Shown here in pieces: positions 1 through 6,302 of a stretch of DNA of 16,259 nucleotides. Each line of letters starts with the position of its first letter. The stretch's first letter is position 1. Origin of the DNA: an uncultured Methanobrevibacter sp. (GTDB taxonomy: Archaea; Methanobacteriota; Methanobacteria; Methanobacteriales; Methanobacteriaceae). The position numbers and the translations under genes were made by a program. The stretch lies in the NCBI GenBank assembly GCA_900317865.1, contig ONIK01000048.1:1-16259 (forward strand), read 5' to 3'. The notes beneath the pieces are model-generated. The model was not told the origin of the DNA. It did no database searches and was given only the letters and a program-made list of their open reading frames with translations.

Positions 1-19
1 ATTATTGTATGTTATGTGT

Positions 20-167
20 GGGGTTATAGTGTAACCAGGCATCATCTGGGACTCCAGTTGTCTTTGAAGAAATATACGCGTAACTGAACAGTACTTGTTG
101 TGATGATCAATTGGAGTACTGAGGCAAGAGATATCCCAGGATCGGGGTTCAAATCCCTGTGACCCCA
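20..167 (+). tRNA. tRNA-Trp (CCA anticodon) with a 75-nt intron
   Basis: The acceptor stem pairs 20-26 with 160-166 (six Watson-Crick pairs and one G-U), followed by discriminator A167; CCA is not encoded. The D arm begins at G29. The anticodon stem is 47-51 with 134-138. The anticodon loop reads C52 U53 C54 C55 A56 G57, so the anticodon is CCA (tryptophan). The T stem is 143-147 with 155-159 around a canonical UUCAAAU loop. The mature tRNA is 73 nt. An intron at 58-132 interrupts it between positions 37 and 38, the usual site of archaeal tRNA-Trp introns. A bulge-helix-bulge can be drawn: central helix 52-55 with 127-130 (three pairs plus one C-A mismatch), bulges 56-58 and 131-133, and outer helix 59-63 with 122-126. 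The promoter is mostly outside the window. Confidence 0.95.
58..132 (+). ncRNA. Box C/D guide RNA inside the tRNA-Trp intron
   Basis: The intron has the full C-D'-C'-D order of an archaeal C/D sRNA. Box C is UUGAAGA (64-70, degenerate), D' is CUGA (84-87), C' is GUGAUGA (100-106, perfect consensus) and D is CUGA (119-122). The spacers are 13, 12 and 12 nt, close to the archaeal norm. An external stem, 58-62 with 123-127, closes the C/D kink-turn. The guide upstream of box D (108-117) pairs with pre-tRNA 51-60 through ten continuous pairs including one G-U. By the D+5 rule G114 selects C54, which is tRNA position C34. Archaeal tRNA-Trp introns are known to guide Cm34 and Um39. Here the D' guide does not match the U39 region, so its target is unknown. 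Confidence 0.85.
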
Positions 168-188
168 TTTTTATACAAACTTTTTTTT
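168..188 (+). terminator. T-tract terminator after tRNA-Trp
   Basis: Two T runs, 168-172 (five T) and 181-188 (eight T), directly follow the tRNA 3' end with no stem-loop. Archaeal polymerase terminates at such U tracts. The TTTATA at about 170-174 could also act as a TATA element for the hydrolase starting at 214, which has no Shine-Dalgarno sequence, but that is weaker. Confidence 0.5.
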
Positions 189-213
189 ACTACTTTTTAT
201 AATAGTTATTTTC

Positions 214-822
214 ATGAGTTCTAATAATATTTTATTTATTCCGGGTTACAGTATGGATTGTAATTGTTATTTAATAGATGATATGCTGGTCGATACTGGA
301 ACAGGATTTAATGGAGAATATTTAATATCCCAAATTGAAAAATATGGTGTTAAAAAAGAAGATATTTCTTTAATAGTCAATACTCATTGTCATTTTGATC
401 ACATTGGAGGCAATTATCTTTTTGAAGATGCTGAAATTGCAGTTCATGAATTGGATGCAATTTCAATGAAAAATAAGGATGATTTGGGAACTTCAATGAA
501 TGCTTTTGAAAACCAGAATAACTCTAGAGTTGACATTGAATTAAAAGACGGTGATGAAGTTGGAGGCTTTAAAGTCATTCACACTCCAGGACATACTCGT
601 GGTGGAATATGTCTGTGGGATGGTGTTAATTTAATCTCTGGAGATACTGTTTTTTCCAATGGTGGTGTTGGAAGATTTGACATTGGTGGAGATTTAAATG
701 ATTTAAGGGAATCCGTTTTTAAATTGACTAAATTGGACGTAGTTAACCTGCTTCCAGGTCACGGCCCAATTGTTGAAGGAAATGGAAAAGACCATATTAA
801 ATTGTCTTATCGCCAATTTTAA
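214..822 (+). CDS. Metallo-beta-lactamase-fold hydrolase (glyoxalase II-like)
   Basis: The protein has 202 aa, the size of a single-domain metallo-beta-lactamase-fold enzyme. The binuclear metal site is complete: THCHFDH gives H58, H60, D62 and H63, PGHTRGG gives H127, SGDTVF gives D144, and LLPGHG gives H183. This pattern is typical of glyoxalase II-like thioester or ester hydrolases. The substrate cannot be read from sequence, because nothing beyond the core (no flavodoxin, rhodanese or beta-CASP domain) is present. There is no signal peptide, so it is probably cytosolic. No Shine-Dalgarno sequence precedes the ATG; the leader is probably short or absent. It follows tRNA-Trp in the same direction and its stop codon lies 1 nt from the stop of the convergent trkA gene, with no obvious terminator hairpin between them. 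The family call is firm and the specific function is open. Confidence 0.9.
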   Translation: MSSNNILFIPGYSMDCNCYLIDDMLVDTGTGFNGEYLISQIEKYGVKKEDISLIVNTHCHFDHIGGNYLFEDAEIAVHELDAISMKNKDDLGTSMNAFENQNNSRVDIELKDGDEVGGFKVIHTPGHTRGGICLWDGVNLISGDTVFSNGGVGRFDIGGDLNDLRESVFKLTKLDVVNLLPGHGPIVEGNGKDHIKLSYRQF

Positions 823-823
823 A

Positions 824-1477
824 TTATTTTTCAAATTTTTTGGATACTTTGGAAAATGATCCTCTTTTAACTAATATGGATACTTTTTCTCCACGGGCGA
901 TGGTAGTATCTGCTTGCGGTATCTCTAATTTTCCATTCTTATACATTGCAATTATAATATAATCTTTAGTTGGAGATACGTCTTTAACACGTTTTCCCAC
1001 CACTTTATCATTGGTTATGGTCATATCAAGGATTTCAGCATCACCTTCACCTATCTGAATTAAATCTGCAACGTTTGGCTTGGTTACTAATCTTTGTAAA
1101 GATTCTGATGCTGTAATTTCCGGACTGATTACATTGTCTATTCCAACAGCCTTGAATGCTTCTTCATGGTCTGGATTACTTACACGGGCAATGACATTTG
1201 GAACATTATATTTTTTATTAACTAATATACATGACAATAAATTTGCTTCGTCATTACCTGTTGTAGCGATAAAGAAGTTAGCATCCTCAATATTTGTTTC
1301 TTCAAGTATTTTGGAATTAGTTCCGTTTCCACAAATAACCAACGCATCAAGTTCAGCTGCCGCTTCGTTACATAATGCTTCATCATCATCAATTAATGTT
1401 AAATCGTAACCTTCATCGATTAATAGATTTGCCAGTGATAGTCCTACACGACCAATCCCCATAATAATTACATACAT
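824..1477 (-). CDS. trkA: TrkA-type potassium uptake regulatory protein (RCK_N + RCK_C)
   Basis: This is the cytosolic NAD-binding gating subunit that assembles on a TrkH-type channel. With the start at 1477 it has 217 aa. Residues 1-120 form an RCK_N/Rossmann domain with GIGRVG (G7, G9, G12) and an acidic residue closing strand 2 (LID, D30), as expected for NAD(H) or nucleotide binding. Residues about 135-217 form an RCK_C domain. The frame stays open upstream to an ATG at 1489, but I chose 1477: a GGTGAT ribosome binding site (1481-1486) lies just upstream of it, and the GxGxxG strand then starts at the usual distance from the N terminus. The gene lies 56 bp downstream of trkH on the same strand. 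A TATA-like sequence at 1525-1532 may give it its own promoter. Confidence 0.92.
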   Translation of the reverse strand: MYVIIMGIGRVGLSLANLLIDEGYDLTLIDDDEALCNEAAAELDALVICGNGTNSKILEETNIEDANFFIATTGNDEANLLSCILVNKKYNVPNVIARVSNPDHEEAFKAVGIDNVISPEITASESLQRLVTKPNVADLIQIGEGDAEILDMTITNDKVVGKRVKDVSPTKDYIIIAMYKNGKLEIPQADTTIARGEKVSILVKRGSFSKVSKKFEK

Positions 1478-1480
1478 ACA

Positions 1481-1486
1481 ATCACC
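1481..1486 (-). promoter_or_regulatory. Ribosome binding site deciding the trkA start
   Basis: GGTGAT, complementary to the AUCACC at the 16S rRNA 3' end, ends 3 nt before the ATG at 1477. The upstream in-frame ATG (1489) overlaps this site and has no ribosome binding site of its own. The same motif precedes nnr (6294-6299) and argG (13618-13623). Confidence 0.75.
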
Positions 1487-1524
1487 CATTTTTTATTAAA
1501 TAATCAATATTTGTATTTTTAAAA

Positions 1525-1532
1525 CTTATATA
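1525..1532 (-). promoter_or_regulatory. Putative TATA box for trkA
   Basis: TATATAAG lies on the minus strand in the short trkH-trkA gap, predicting a start site near 1500 and a leader of about 22 nt that contains the GGTGAT site. This would allow TrkA to be made independently of TrkH. AT-rich background makes chance matches common. Confidence 0.4.
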
Positions 1533-1533
1533 G

Positions 1534-2967
1534 TTATCTTTTAAATATTTCAAAAAATGCTCTTATGGTAATCAGTACAGGATAGATTTCCAGTCTTCCA
1601 GTCCACATATTGAACATACTTATTATTTTTAACTGGGGTTGAAGTGCTTGACTAATATTTCCTATTTCCAATCCTACATTACCTTGAATGGATATTGTGT
1701 AAAATAAGCTATCTATAACGTCATGACCACATAAACATATTAATGACCATGTAATGAGAATACAAATAAAATATAGTGTTATATAATTTCCACTTTGTAA
1801 AATTGCTTTTTCAGTCAGTTTATGTCCTGAAATTTGAATTGGAATCACTCTGCCTTCTGGAGATAATATTTCACGTAAATGTTTATATATTCCTTTAAAA
1901 AAGGTAATTATACGTATCAACTTTATTGCTCCTACTGTAGACCCGCTTGATCCCCCAATAATCATTAATGTCATTATTATGATAAGTACAAATGGCGGCC
2001 AGCTCCCCATTACTGTTGAACTTTGCACACTTGCTCCTGTTGTTGTTATTGCAGACACGACAGTAAATAATATTTCAATCGGAACAATATTCGATGCCAG
2101 ATATATAATAATTGTTGCTGCCGCGATTAGTGTAATCATAACTTTAAATTGTAAATCATGTATTAATGATTTTCCACGGGTTTTAATAACTTTATAGTGA
2201 ACCAAAAAGCTTGTTGCTCCTAAAATCATCAACACAATAGTAATGAAGTAAATAATATCGCTCTGATAAAAACCTATGTTTGCATTTTTGATACTCATAC
2301 CTCCGGTTGAGATGATGGTGAATGTATTGCAGACAGAATCAAAAAGGGGCATTCCGGCAAGCAAATAAAGAATTATTCCCGCAACAGTATAAATTAGATA
2401 AATTTTAATGGTTTGTATGAGTGTGGCTCTGGTTGATGGTTTAAGACGTTCTTCACGGGCTTCGGATTCGTATAATTTTGCAGATGTTGTTCCAGGCTTT
2501 AATAGTATAGCTATAATCATAACAACAACTCCAAGTCCACCAACCCACTGTTGGAGAGCTCTGAAAAATAGAATACTTTGAGGTAGGCTCTCTACATCTG
2601 CAAATATTGTTATTCCACTGCCCGTTAGTGCGGACATACATTCAAACAGACAATTTACAATGTTTGCATCAGTGATTAAATGCATTGAAAGTCCGCAGAT
2701 AAGGCATGCCCATAACCATGATAGTGATGATATAATCATACCATGTTTCATACGCATTTTACGCTTGGAATGTTTATCAAAAGCCTTGGTAAAAATAAAA
2801 CCCAATGAAATTGATATTAATGCAGGTATCACATATCCGACTATATTAAATTCGAAATATAGTAAATCAATGATAATTGGGATTAAGCATAATATTCCAA
2901 CCCCTATCATTAGTTTACCGGAATTTCCGGCTATAACAAAAAGATCATTTTTATTTATATATCTCAT
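1534..2967 (-). CDS. trkH: TrkH/KtrB-family potassium uptake channel
   Basis: A polytopic membrane protein of 477 aa, a normal TrkH length. It carries the four pore-loop repeats of the superfamily, each with a filter glycine: LTGSGIT (about 114-120), ISTGGMS (219-225), TTTGASV (308-314) and QGNVGLE (428-434). The glycine/serine-rich gating-loop segment IIGGSSGSTVGAIK (about 336-349) and the conserved C-terminal MWTGRLEIYPVL (454-464) are also present. It is expected to move K+ (possibly Na+) inward across the membrane under control of the TrkA protein encoded next to it. The ATG at 2967 has only a weak ribosome binding site (AAGGT, 2973-2977). A minus-strand TATA box at 3013-3023 would give a leader of about 25 nt. 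No frameshift or missing filter residue was seen. Confidence 0.93.
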   Translation of the reverse strand: MRYINKNDLFVIAGNSGKLMIGVGILCLIPIIIDLLYFEFNIVGYVIPALISISLGFIFTKAFDKHSKRKMRMKHGMIISSLSWLWACLICGLSMHLITDANIVNCLFECMSALTGSGITIFADVESLPQSILFFRALQQWVGGLGVVVMIIAILLKPGTTSAKLYESEAREERLKPSTRATLIQTIKIYLIYTVAGIILYLLAGMPLFDSVCNTFTIISTGGMSIKNANIGFYQSDIIYFITIVLMILGATSFLVHYKVIKTRGKSLIHDLQFKVMITLIAAATIIIYLASNIVPIEILFTVVSAITTTGASVQSSTVMGSWPPFVLIIIMTLMIIGGSSGSTVGAIKLIRIITFFKGIYKHLREILSPEGRVIPIQISGHKLTEKAILQSGNYITLYFICILITWSLICLCGHDVIDSLFYTISIQGNVGLEIGNISQALQPQLKIISMFNMWTGRLEIYPVLITIRAFFEIFKR

Positions 2968-3012
2968 AATATACCTTCTTCGAGTAATACCTAAATAAAA
3001 TATGAATAAATA

Positions 3013-3023
3013 AATATATAAAT
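3013..3023 (-). promoter_or_regulatory. Putative TATA box for trkH-trkA
   Basis: A TTATATATTTA-type box on the minus strand, 46-56 bp upstream of the trkH ATG, places the transcription start near 2992 by the usual archaeal spacing of about 25 nt. Confidence 0.45.
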
Positions 3024-3041
3024 TTTTAAGTAAAAAGATAA

Positions 3042-3050
3042 TTTATATTA
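3042..3050 (+). promoter_or_regulatory. Putative TATA box for the gene at 3068
   Basis: TTTATATTA lies about 22 bp upstream of the ATG at 3068, so the transcript may start at or near the start codon (leaderless or very short leader). It sits back to back with the trkH box in the 100-bp divergent intergenic region. Confidence 0.4.
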
Positions 3051-3067
3051 AGTAAGATGTTGGTATT

Positions 3068-4120
3068 ATGGATAAAAAAACTATTATATTTCTTGCAATC
3101 AGTATTTTAATATTGGTCGTAATGCTGTACTTTGTAGGTATTGATGATGTTATAAATGCTTTAAAAATTGCAAATTTACCTTTAATTGGGTTAGCTATTG
3201 CTACTCAGATTTTTACTTATTTTTTATACACTATACGATGGAAAGTGTTAAATGATATTGCTGATTTAAATGCAGGTATTTTTAAGTTACTTCCGATGGT
3301 GCTTGTTGGTCTTGCAGTTAATAACATCACTCCTTCAGGTAGGGGTGGTGGAGAGCCTGTTAGAGCATATCTTTTGGCTCGTGAAGAGGATTATCCTATG
3401 GAAGAGACTTTTGCTGCTGTTGTGGCTGATAGGGCTTTGGATACTTTTCCATTTGTATTTTTGGCTATTTTAACTATTATTGGAATGACTTTGTATTTTA
3501 ATTTTTCACCGGCTTTGCTGCTGCTGATGGTCGTTGCTGTAATAGCAATTGTAATAATTTTAATCTTAGTTATTTACATGTGTATCAATCCTAGTTTTGG
3601 TAAAAGGGTTGATGGGTGGATTATTGGTCTTGTTAGAAGATTTTACAAGAAAAATTCTGAAGAATTTGAAGAAAAAATCCATGGTGTAATTAAGGGCTTT
3701 CAGGATACAATGAATATGGTAATCCATAATAAGAAGGTATTATATTATGCTCTCCCATTATCCTTTATAATTTGGATATTTGAAATTATAAGGGTATATT
3801 TGGTATTTTTAGCATTTGGAGCGAATGTCAATCTTGTTGTCATTGGTGAGGTATTTATTTTGGCTTCTCTTGCAGGTATGATTCCTCTTCTTCCTGGAGG
3901 TCTTGGAGCAGTTGACGGCATAATGATTATATTTTATACTGCTGCAGGTATTACTGCATCTATTTCAGCAGGGGCTACGGTTATTGAAAGGTTAATTTCA
4001 TTTTGGATGGCTACTATTCTTGGATTAGTTATTTTACCTTATTACGGTTCTTCAGTTTTGGATAAAATATCTATCGGTTCGGATACAGAAGAGATATCTG
4101 ATGAAAGTGAAAATGACTAA
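3068..4120 (+). CDS. Lysylphosphatidylglycerol synthase TM-domain / flippase-like membrane protein
   Basis: A membrane protein of 350 aa with about eight hydrophobic segments. It has the hallmarks of the UPF0104/LPG_synthase_TM family (membrane domain of MprF, archaeal AglD-like proteins): NNITPSGRGGGEPVRAYLL at about 85-103, ADRALD at 120-125, and PLLPGGLGAVDG at 273-284. The soluble lysyl-transferase domain of MprF is absent, so it is only the membrane module. Members are associated with lipid or polyprenyl-sugar transfer or flipping, and the exact substrate cannot be read here. Two features are visible outside the membrane core: a charged loop at about 178-223 and an acidic C-terminal tail (SDTEEISDESEND). 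It is divergent from trkH and apparently single-gene. The family call is firm and the function uncertain. Confidence 0.85.
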   Translation: MDKKTIIFLAISILILVVMLYFVGIDDVINALKIANLPLIGLAIATQIFTYFLYTIRWKVLNDIADLNAGIFKLLPMVLVGLAVNNITPSGRGGGEPVRAYLLAREEDYPMEETFAAVVADRALDTFPFVFLAILTIIGMTLYFNFSPALLLLMVVAVIAIVIILILVIYMCINPSFGKRVDGWIIGLVRRFYKKNSEEFEEKIHGVIKGFQDTMNMVIHNKKVLYYALPLSFIIWIFEIIRVYLVFLAFGANVNLVVIGEVFILASLAGMIPLLPGGLGAVDGIMIIFYTAAGITASISAGATVIERLISFWMATILGLVILPYYGSSVLDKISIGSDTEEISDESEND

Positions 4121-4154
4121 ATAGAAAACTTTATTTTATTATTCTTTAATATTT

Positions 4155-4185
4155 TAGTATAGCAAAAAAATTATTTTTTGCACTA
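4155..4185 (+). promoter_or_regulatory. Hairpin upstream of ftr (leader or operator candidate)
   Basis: GCAAAAAA (4162-4169) and TTTTTTGC (4174-4181) form a perfect 8-bp inverted repeat with an ATTA loop. A further 4 bp (4155-4158 with 4182-4185) can stack across a 3-nt bulge. It ends 18 nt before the ftr ATG. It could be a structure in the transcript leader, an operator near the promoter, or a chance product of AT-rich sequence. Confidence 0.4.
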
Positions 4186-4203
4186 TATAATTTTGGTGAA
4201 ATT

Positions 4204-5091
4204 ATGGAAATTAACGGTGTAAATATTAAAGAAACTTATGCAGAAGGTTTCGGAATTAAAGTAACTAGAATTTTAGTTACTGCAGCAACTGAAGAATTAG
4301 CAAAAATCGCAGCAACTGAAGCTACTGGTTACGGAACCTCAGTTATCGGATGTCCTGCAGAAGCTGGTATTGATTGTTTTGTACCTGCTGAAAACACTCC
4401 TGATGGAAGACCTGGTTATATAATTATGATTTGTCACGCCAGTAAAAAAGCACTTGATAATGAATTAATGGAAAGAATTGGTATGTGTATTTTAACTGCA
4501 CCAACTGCAGCTGCTTTCAATTGTCTTGAATCAGATGATGTTTTAAAAACAGGTGCTAAATTAAAATTCTTCGGTGACGGATTTGAAAAAGAATTAGAAA
4601 TCGACGGTAGAAAAGTTCATTCCATCCCTATCATGTCTGGTGATTTCTTAGTTGAATCCACATTCGGATTCAAAGATGGAGTAGCTGGAGGAAACTTCTT
4701 TATTTTAGCAAAAGACCAAATGACTGGTGTTAAAGCAGCTCAATTAGCTGTAGCAGCAATTTCAAATGTTGAAGGAGTAATCACTCCATTCCCTGGTGGT
4801 ATGGTTGCATCTGGTTCTAAAGTAGGATCCAACAAATATGCATTCTTACCTGCATCCACTAATGAAAAAATGTGTGTAACTTTAAAAGGTGAAGTAGATT
4901 CCAACATTAGAGATGATGCTGACGGTGTATTTGAAATAGTTATTGATGGTGTAGATGAGGAATCTGTTAAAGCAGCAATGAAAGCTGGTATTCAAGCAGC
5001 TTGTGCTGTTGATGGCGTAATTGAAATTGACGCAGGTAACTTTGAAGGTAAATTAGGTTCTTATATCCTCAATTTACATGATTTATTCTAG
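4204..5091 (+). CDS. ftr: Formylmethanofuran:tetrahydromethanopterin formyltransferase
   Basis: This enzyme performs the second step of CO2 reduction to methane, transferring the formyl group from formylmethanofuran to N5 of tetrahydromethanopterin in the cytosol. The 295-aa length matches known Ftr proteins. Family landmarks visible along the chain include MEINGV at the N terminus, TSVIGCPAEAGID (45-57), TPDGRPGY (65-72), ILTAPTAAAFN, KFFGDGFEKE, GVAGGNFF, TPFPGGMVASGSKVGS and the C-terminal LHDLF. The start is fixed by the conserved N terminus and a GGTGA ribosome binding site at 4195-4199. The gene stands alone between oppositely oriented potassium transport genes and shows a uniform, A-rich preferred codon set consistent with high expression. 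A hairpin-plus-T-tract terminator follows at once. Confidence 0.97.
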   Translation: MEINGVNIKETYAEGFGIKVTRILVTAATEELAKIAATEATGYGTSVIGCPAEAGIDCFVPAENTPDGRPGYIIMICHASKKALDNELMERIGMCILTAPTAAAFNCLESDDVLKTGAKLKFFGDGFEKELEIDGRKVHSIPIMSGDFLVESTFGFKDGVAGGNFFILAKDQMTGVKAAQLAVAAISNVEGVITPFPGGMVASGSKVGSNKYAFLPASTNEKMCVTLKGEVDSNIRDDADGVFEIVIDGVDEESVKAAMKAGIQAACAVDGVIEIDAGNFEGKLGSYILNLHDLF

Positions 5092-5122
5092 GGAGATTAA
5101 CTCTCTACCCTTTTCTTTTTTT
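5091..5122 (+). terminator. Hairpin and T-tract terminator of ftr
   Basis: Starting at the last base of the ftr stop codon, GGGAGA (5091-5096) can pair with the TCTC and CCC segments in 5102-5110 across a small bulge. It is followed by TTTTCTTTTTTT (5111-5122). The element overlaps the 3' end of the convergent channel gene, whose stop codon is at 5105-5107. Confidence 0.6.
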
Positions 5123-6235
5123 AGTTATTTCCATTATCTCTTTATTGGTTAAATTTTTACCTAATATTGTTTCGTATTTTTCTAATTCTTCAATTAATTT
5201 ATTTAAAGTATCTTTATTTGGCCCTGAAATCAAATGGGAATGAATATTGTTAACTGCATTGTATAAATTGTCTAAAGCATCTTTGGCTTCTTTATTATTT
5301 TCCAAATAATTTGTATATCTTTTTCCGTCTTCAATATTCATTGTTTTAATTTGGCGACTTAACGGCGTTTCAATTCCTGGGATATGGTAATCTATATTTT
5401 CTAGAGTACAGTCGTACTTTGCAATGGTTTTAAATTCATCAAAAATCTCATCTGAAGAATGTTGTACCGTTAATCTTAAAAGATGTGGCTTTGCTGATTC
5501 AAGATACAGGTCTTTTCCCCCTATTATTTCGGGAGATACAACTTTGTCCGCACCTGCCTTTTTAAGACGGGATATGTTTTCTAGTTTACTTGCTCTTGAT
5601 ACAATCCATGCATTGGGATTTGTTTCCCTTATTGTTAATACAATAAATAGGTTTGTAACATCATCACCAGTACTTATAATAACGCTTCTGCATTTGTTTC
5701 CGGATAATTTTTGTATTAAATCATCTTCTGTTGCATCTTTATTAATCACAACAAGATTTTCATTTTCAACTAGATCCTGTGTTGCTTCAGGATTCTTTTC
5801 AAAAACAATTACATTTTGTTTTCTTTCACTTAGTTCCTGAAGAACAATTTTTCCTACTCTTCCATATCCGCAAAGGACATAATAGGTCTCCATATTTTCA
5901 ATAGCTTTCATTTTTCTAACTCCTTTTGAATATTTGCTCATACGCTCTTGAAAATTAGTTAACATAATATTAAACACGTAAGCAAGTAAAACAACTCCTC
6001 CCAATGCAAGTGTTGTTGCAAAAATCTTTTGAATTCCTGTTGAAGGGATATAATCTCCATAACCTACTGTTGCCATGGTAATAACGGAATAGTAAATTGA
6101 ATCAATTAAATTCAATCCCATAATAAAATAGGATCCTATAATTCCATAGGCAAACAGTAATAAAATTAGAATTATTCCTTTGGTAAGGTATTTTGTAGAC
6201 AGTTTTGTCCAGATTCTTAATGTAATTTTTCTCAT
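5105..6235 (-). CDS. MthK-like potassium channel (2-TM pore + RCK domain)
   Basis: The protein has 376 aa. TM1 is about 19-40, the pore loop carries the K+ filter TVGYGD at 56-61, and TM2 is about 70-93 with a possible hinge glycine pair at 79-80. A linker (95-115) leads into an RCK_N domain with YGRVG (GxGxxG: G123, G125, G128) and E146 closing strand 2, up to about residue 240. The remaining C-terminal part (245-376) is charged, probably helical, and not an obvious RCK_C domain. By architecture it is a ligand-gated K+ channel like MthK. By alignment from memory, the MthK Ca2+ ligands D184/E210/E212 correspond to S188, R214 and S216, so the ligand may differ. Met109 has a strong internal ribosome binding site (see finding). 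It is convergent with ftr and divergent from nnr. Confidence 0.9.
   Translation of the reverse strand: MRKITLRIWTKLSTKYLTKGIILILLLFAYGIIGSYFIMGLNLIDSIYYSVITMATVGYGDYIPSTGIQKIFATTLALGGVVLLAYVFNIMLTNFQERMSKYSKGVRKMKAIENMETYYVLCGYGRVGKIVLQELSERKQNVIVFEKNPEATQDLVENENLVVINKDATEDDLIQKLSGNKCRSVIISTGDDVTNLFIVLTIRETNPNAWIVSRASKLENISRLKKAGADKVVSPEIIGGKDLYLESAKPHLLRLTVQHSSDEIFDEFKTIAKYDCTLENIDYHIPGIETPLSRQIKTMNIEDGKRYTNYLENNKEAKDALDNLYNAVNNIHSHLISGPNKDTLNKLIEELEKYETILGKNLTNKEIMEITKKRKG
5909..5927 (-). promoter_or_regulatory. Internal ribosome binding site and start (Met109) in the channel gene
   Basis: AAAAGGAG (5920-5927 on the minus strand) precedes the in-frame ATG at 5909-5911 with 8 nt between GGAG and ATG. 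This is a better ribosome binding site than the one before the full-length start at 6235 (AAAGGGAAAATTT). Initiation here would give a 268-aa soluble RCK protein. Confidence 0.6.
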
Positions 6236-6302
6236 AAATTTTCCCTTTAATTAGATATGTATATTTATTAGGATATTATTAAATTAAGTTAATGGTGATT
6301 TA

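Noticed and set aside
1478..1489. Upstream ATG as the trkA start
   Set aside because: It overlaps the GGTGAT ribosome binding site that serves the ATG at 1477 and would add four residues before the conserved N-terminal strand.
4184..4191. TATATAAT as the ftr promoter
   Set aside because: It is only 12-19 bp from the start codon, so transcription would begin inside the gene, although the N terminus of Ftr is conserved.
5424..5840. Open frame of 138 codons on the plus strand
   Set aside because: It lies wholly antisense to the channel gene, has no ribosome binding site, and its composition mirrors the opposite strand; a shadow frame.
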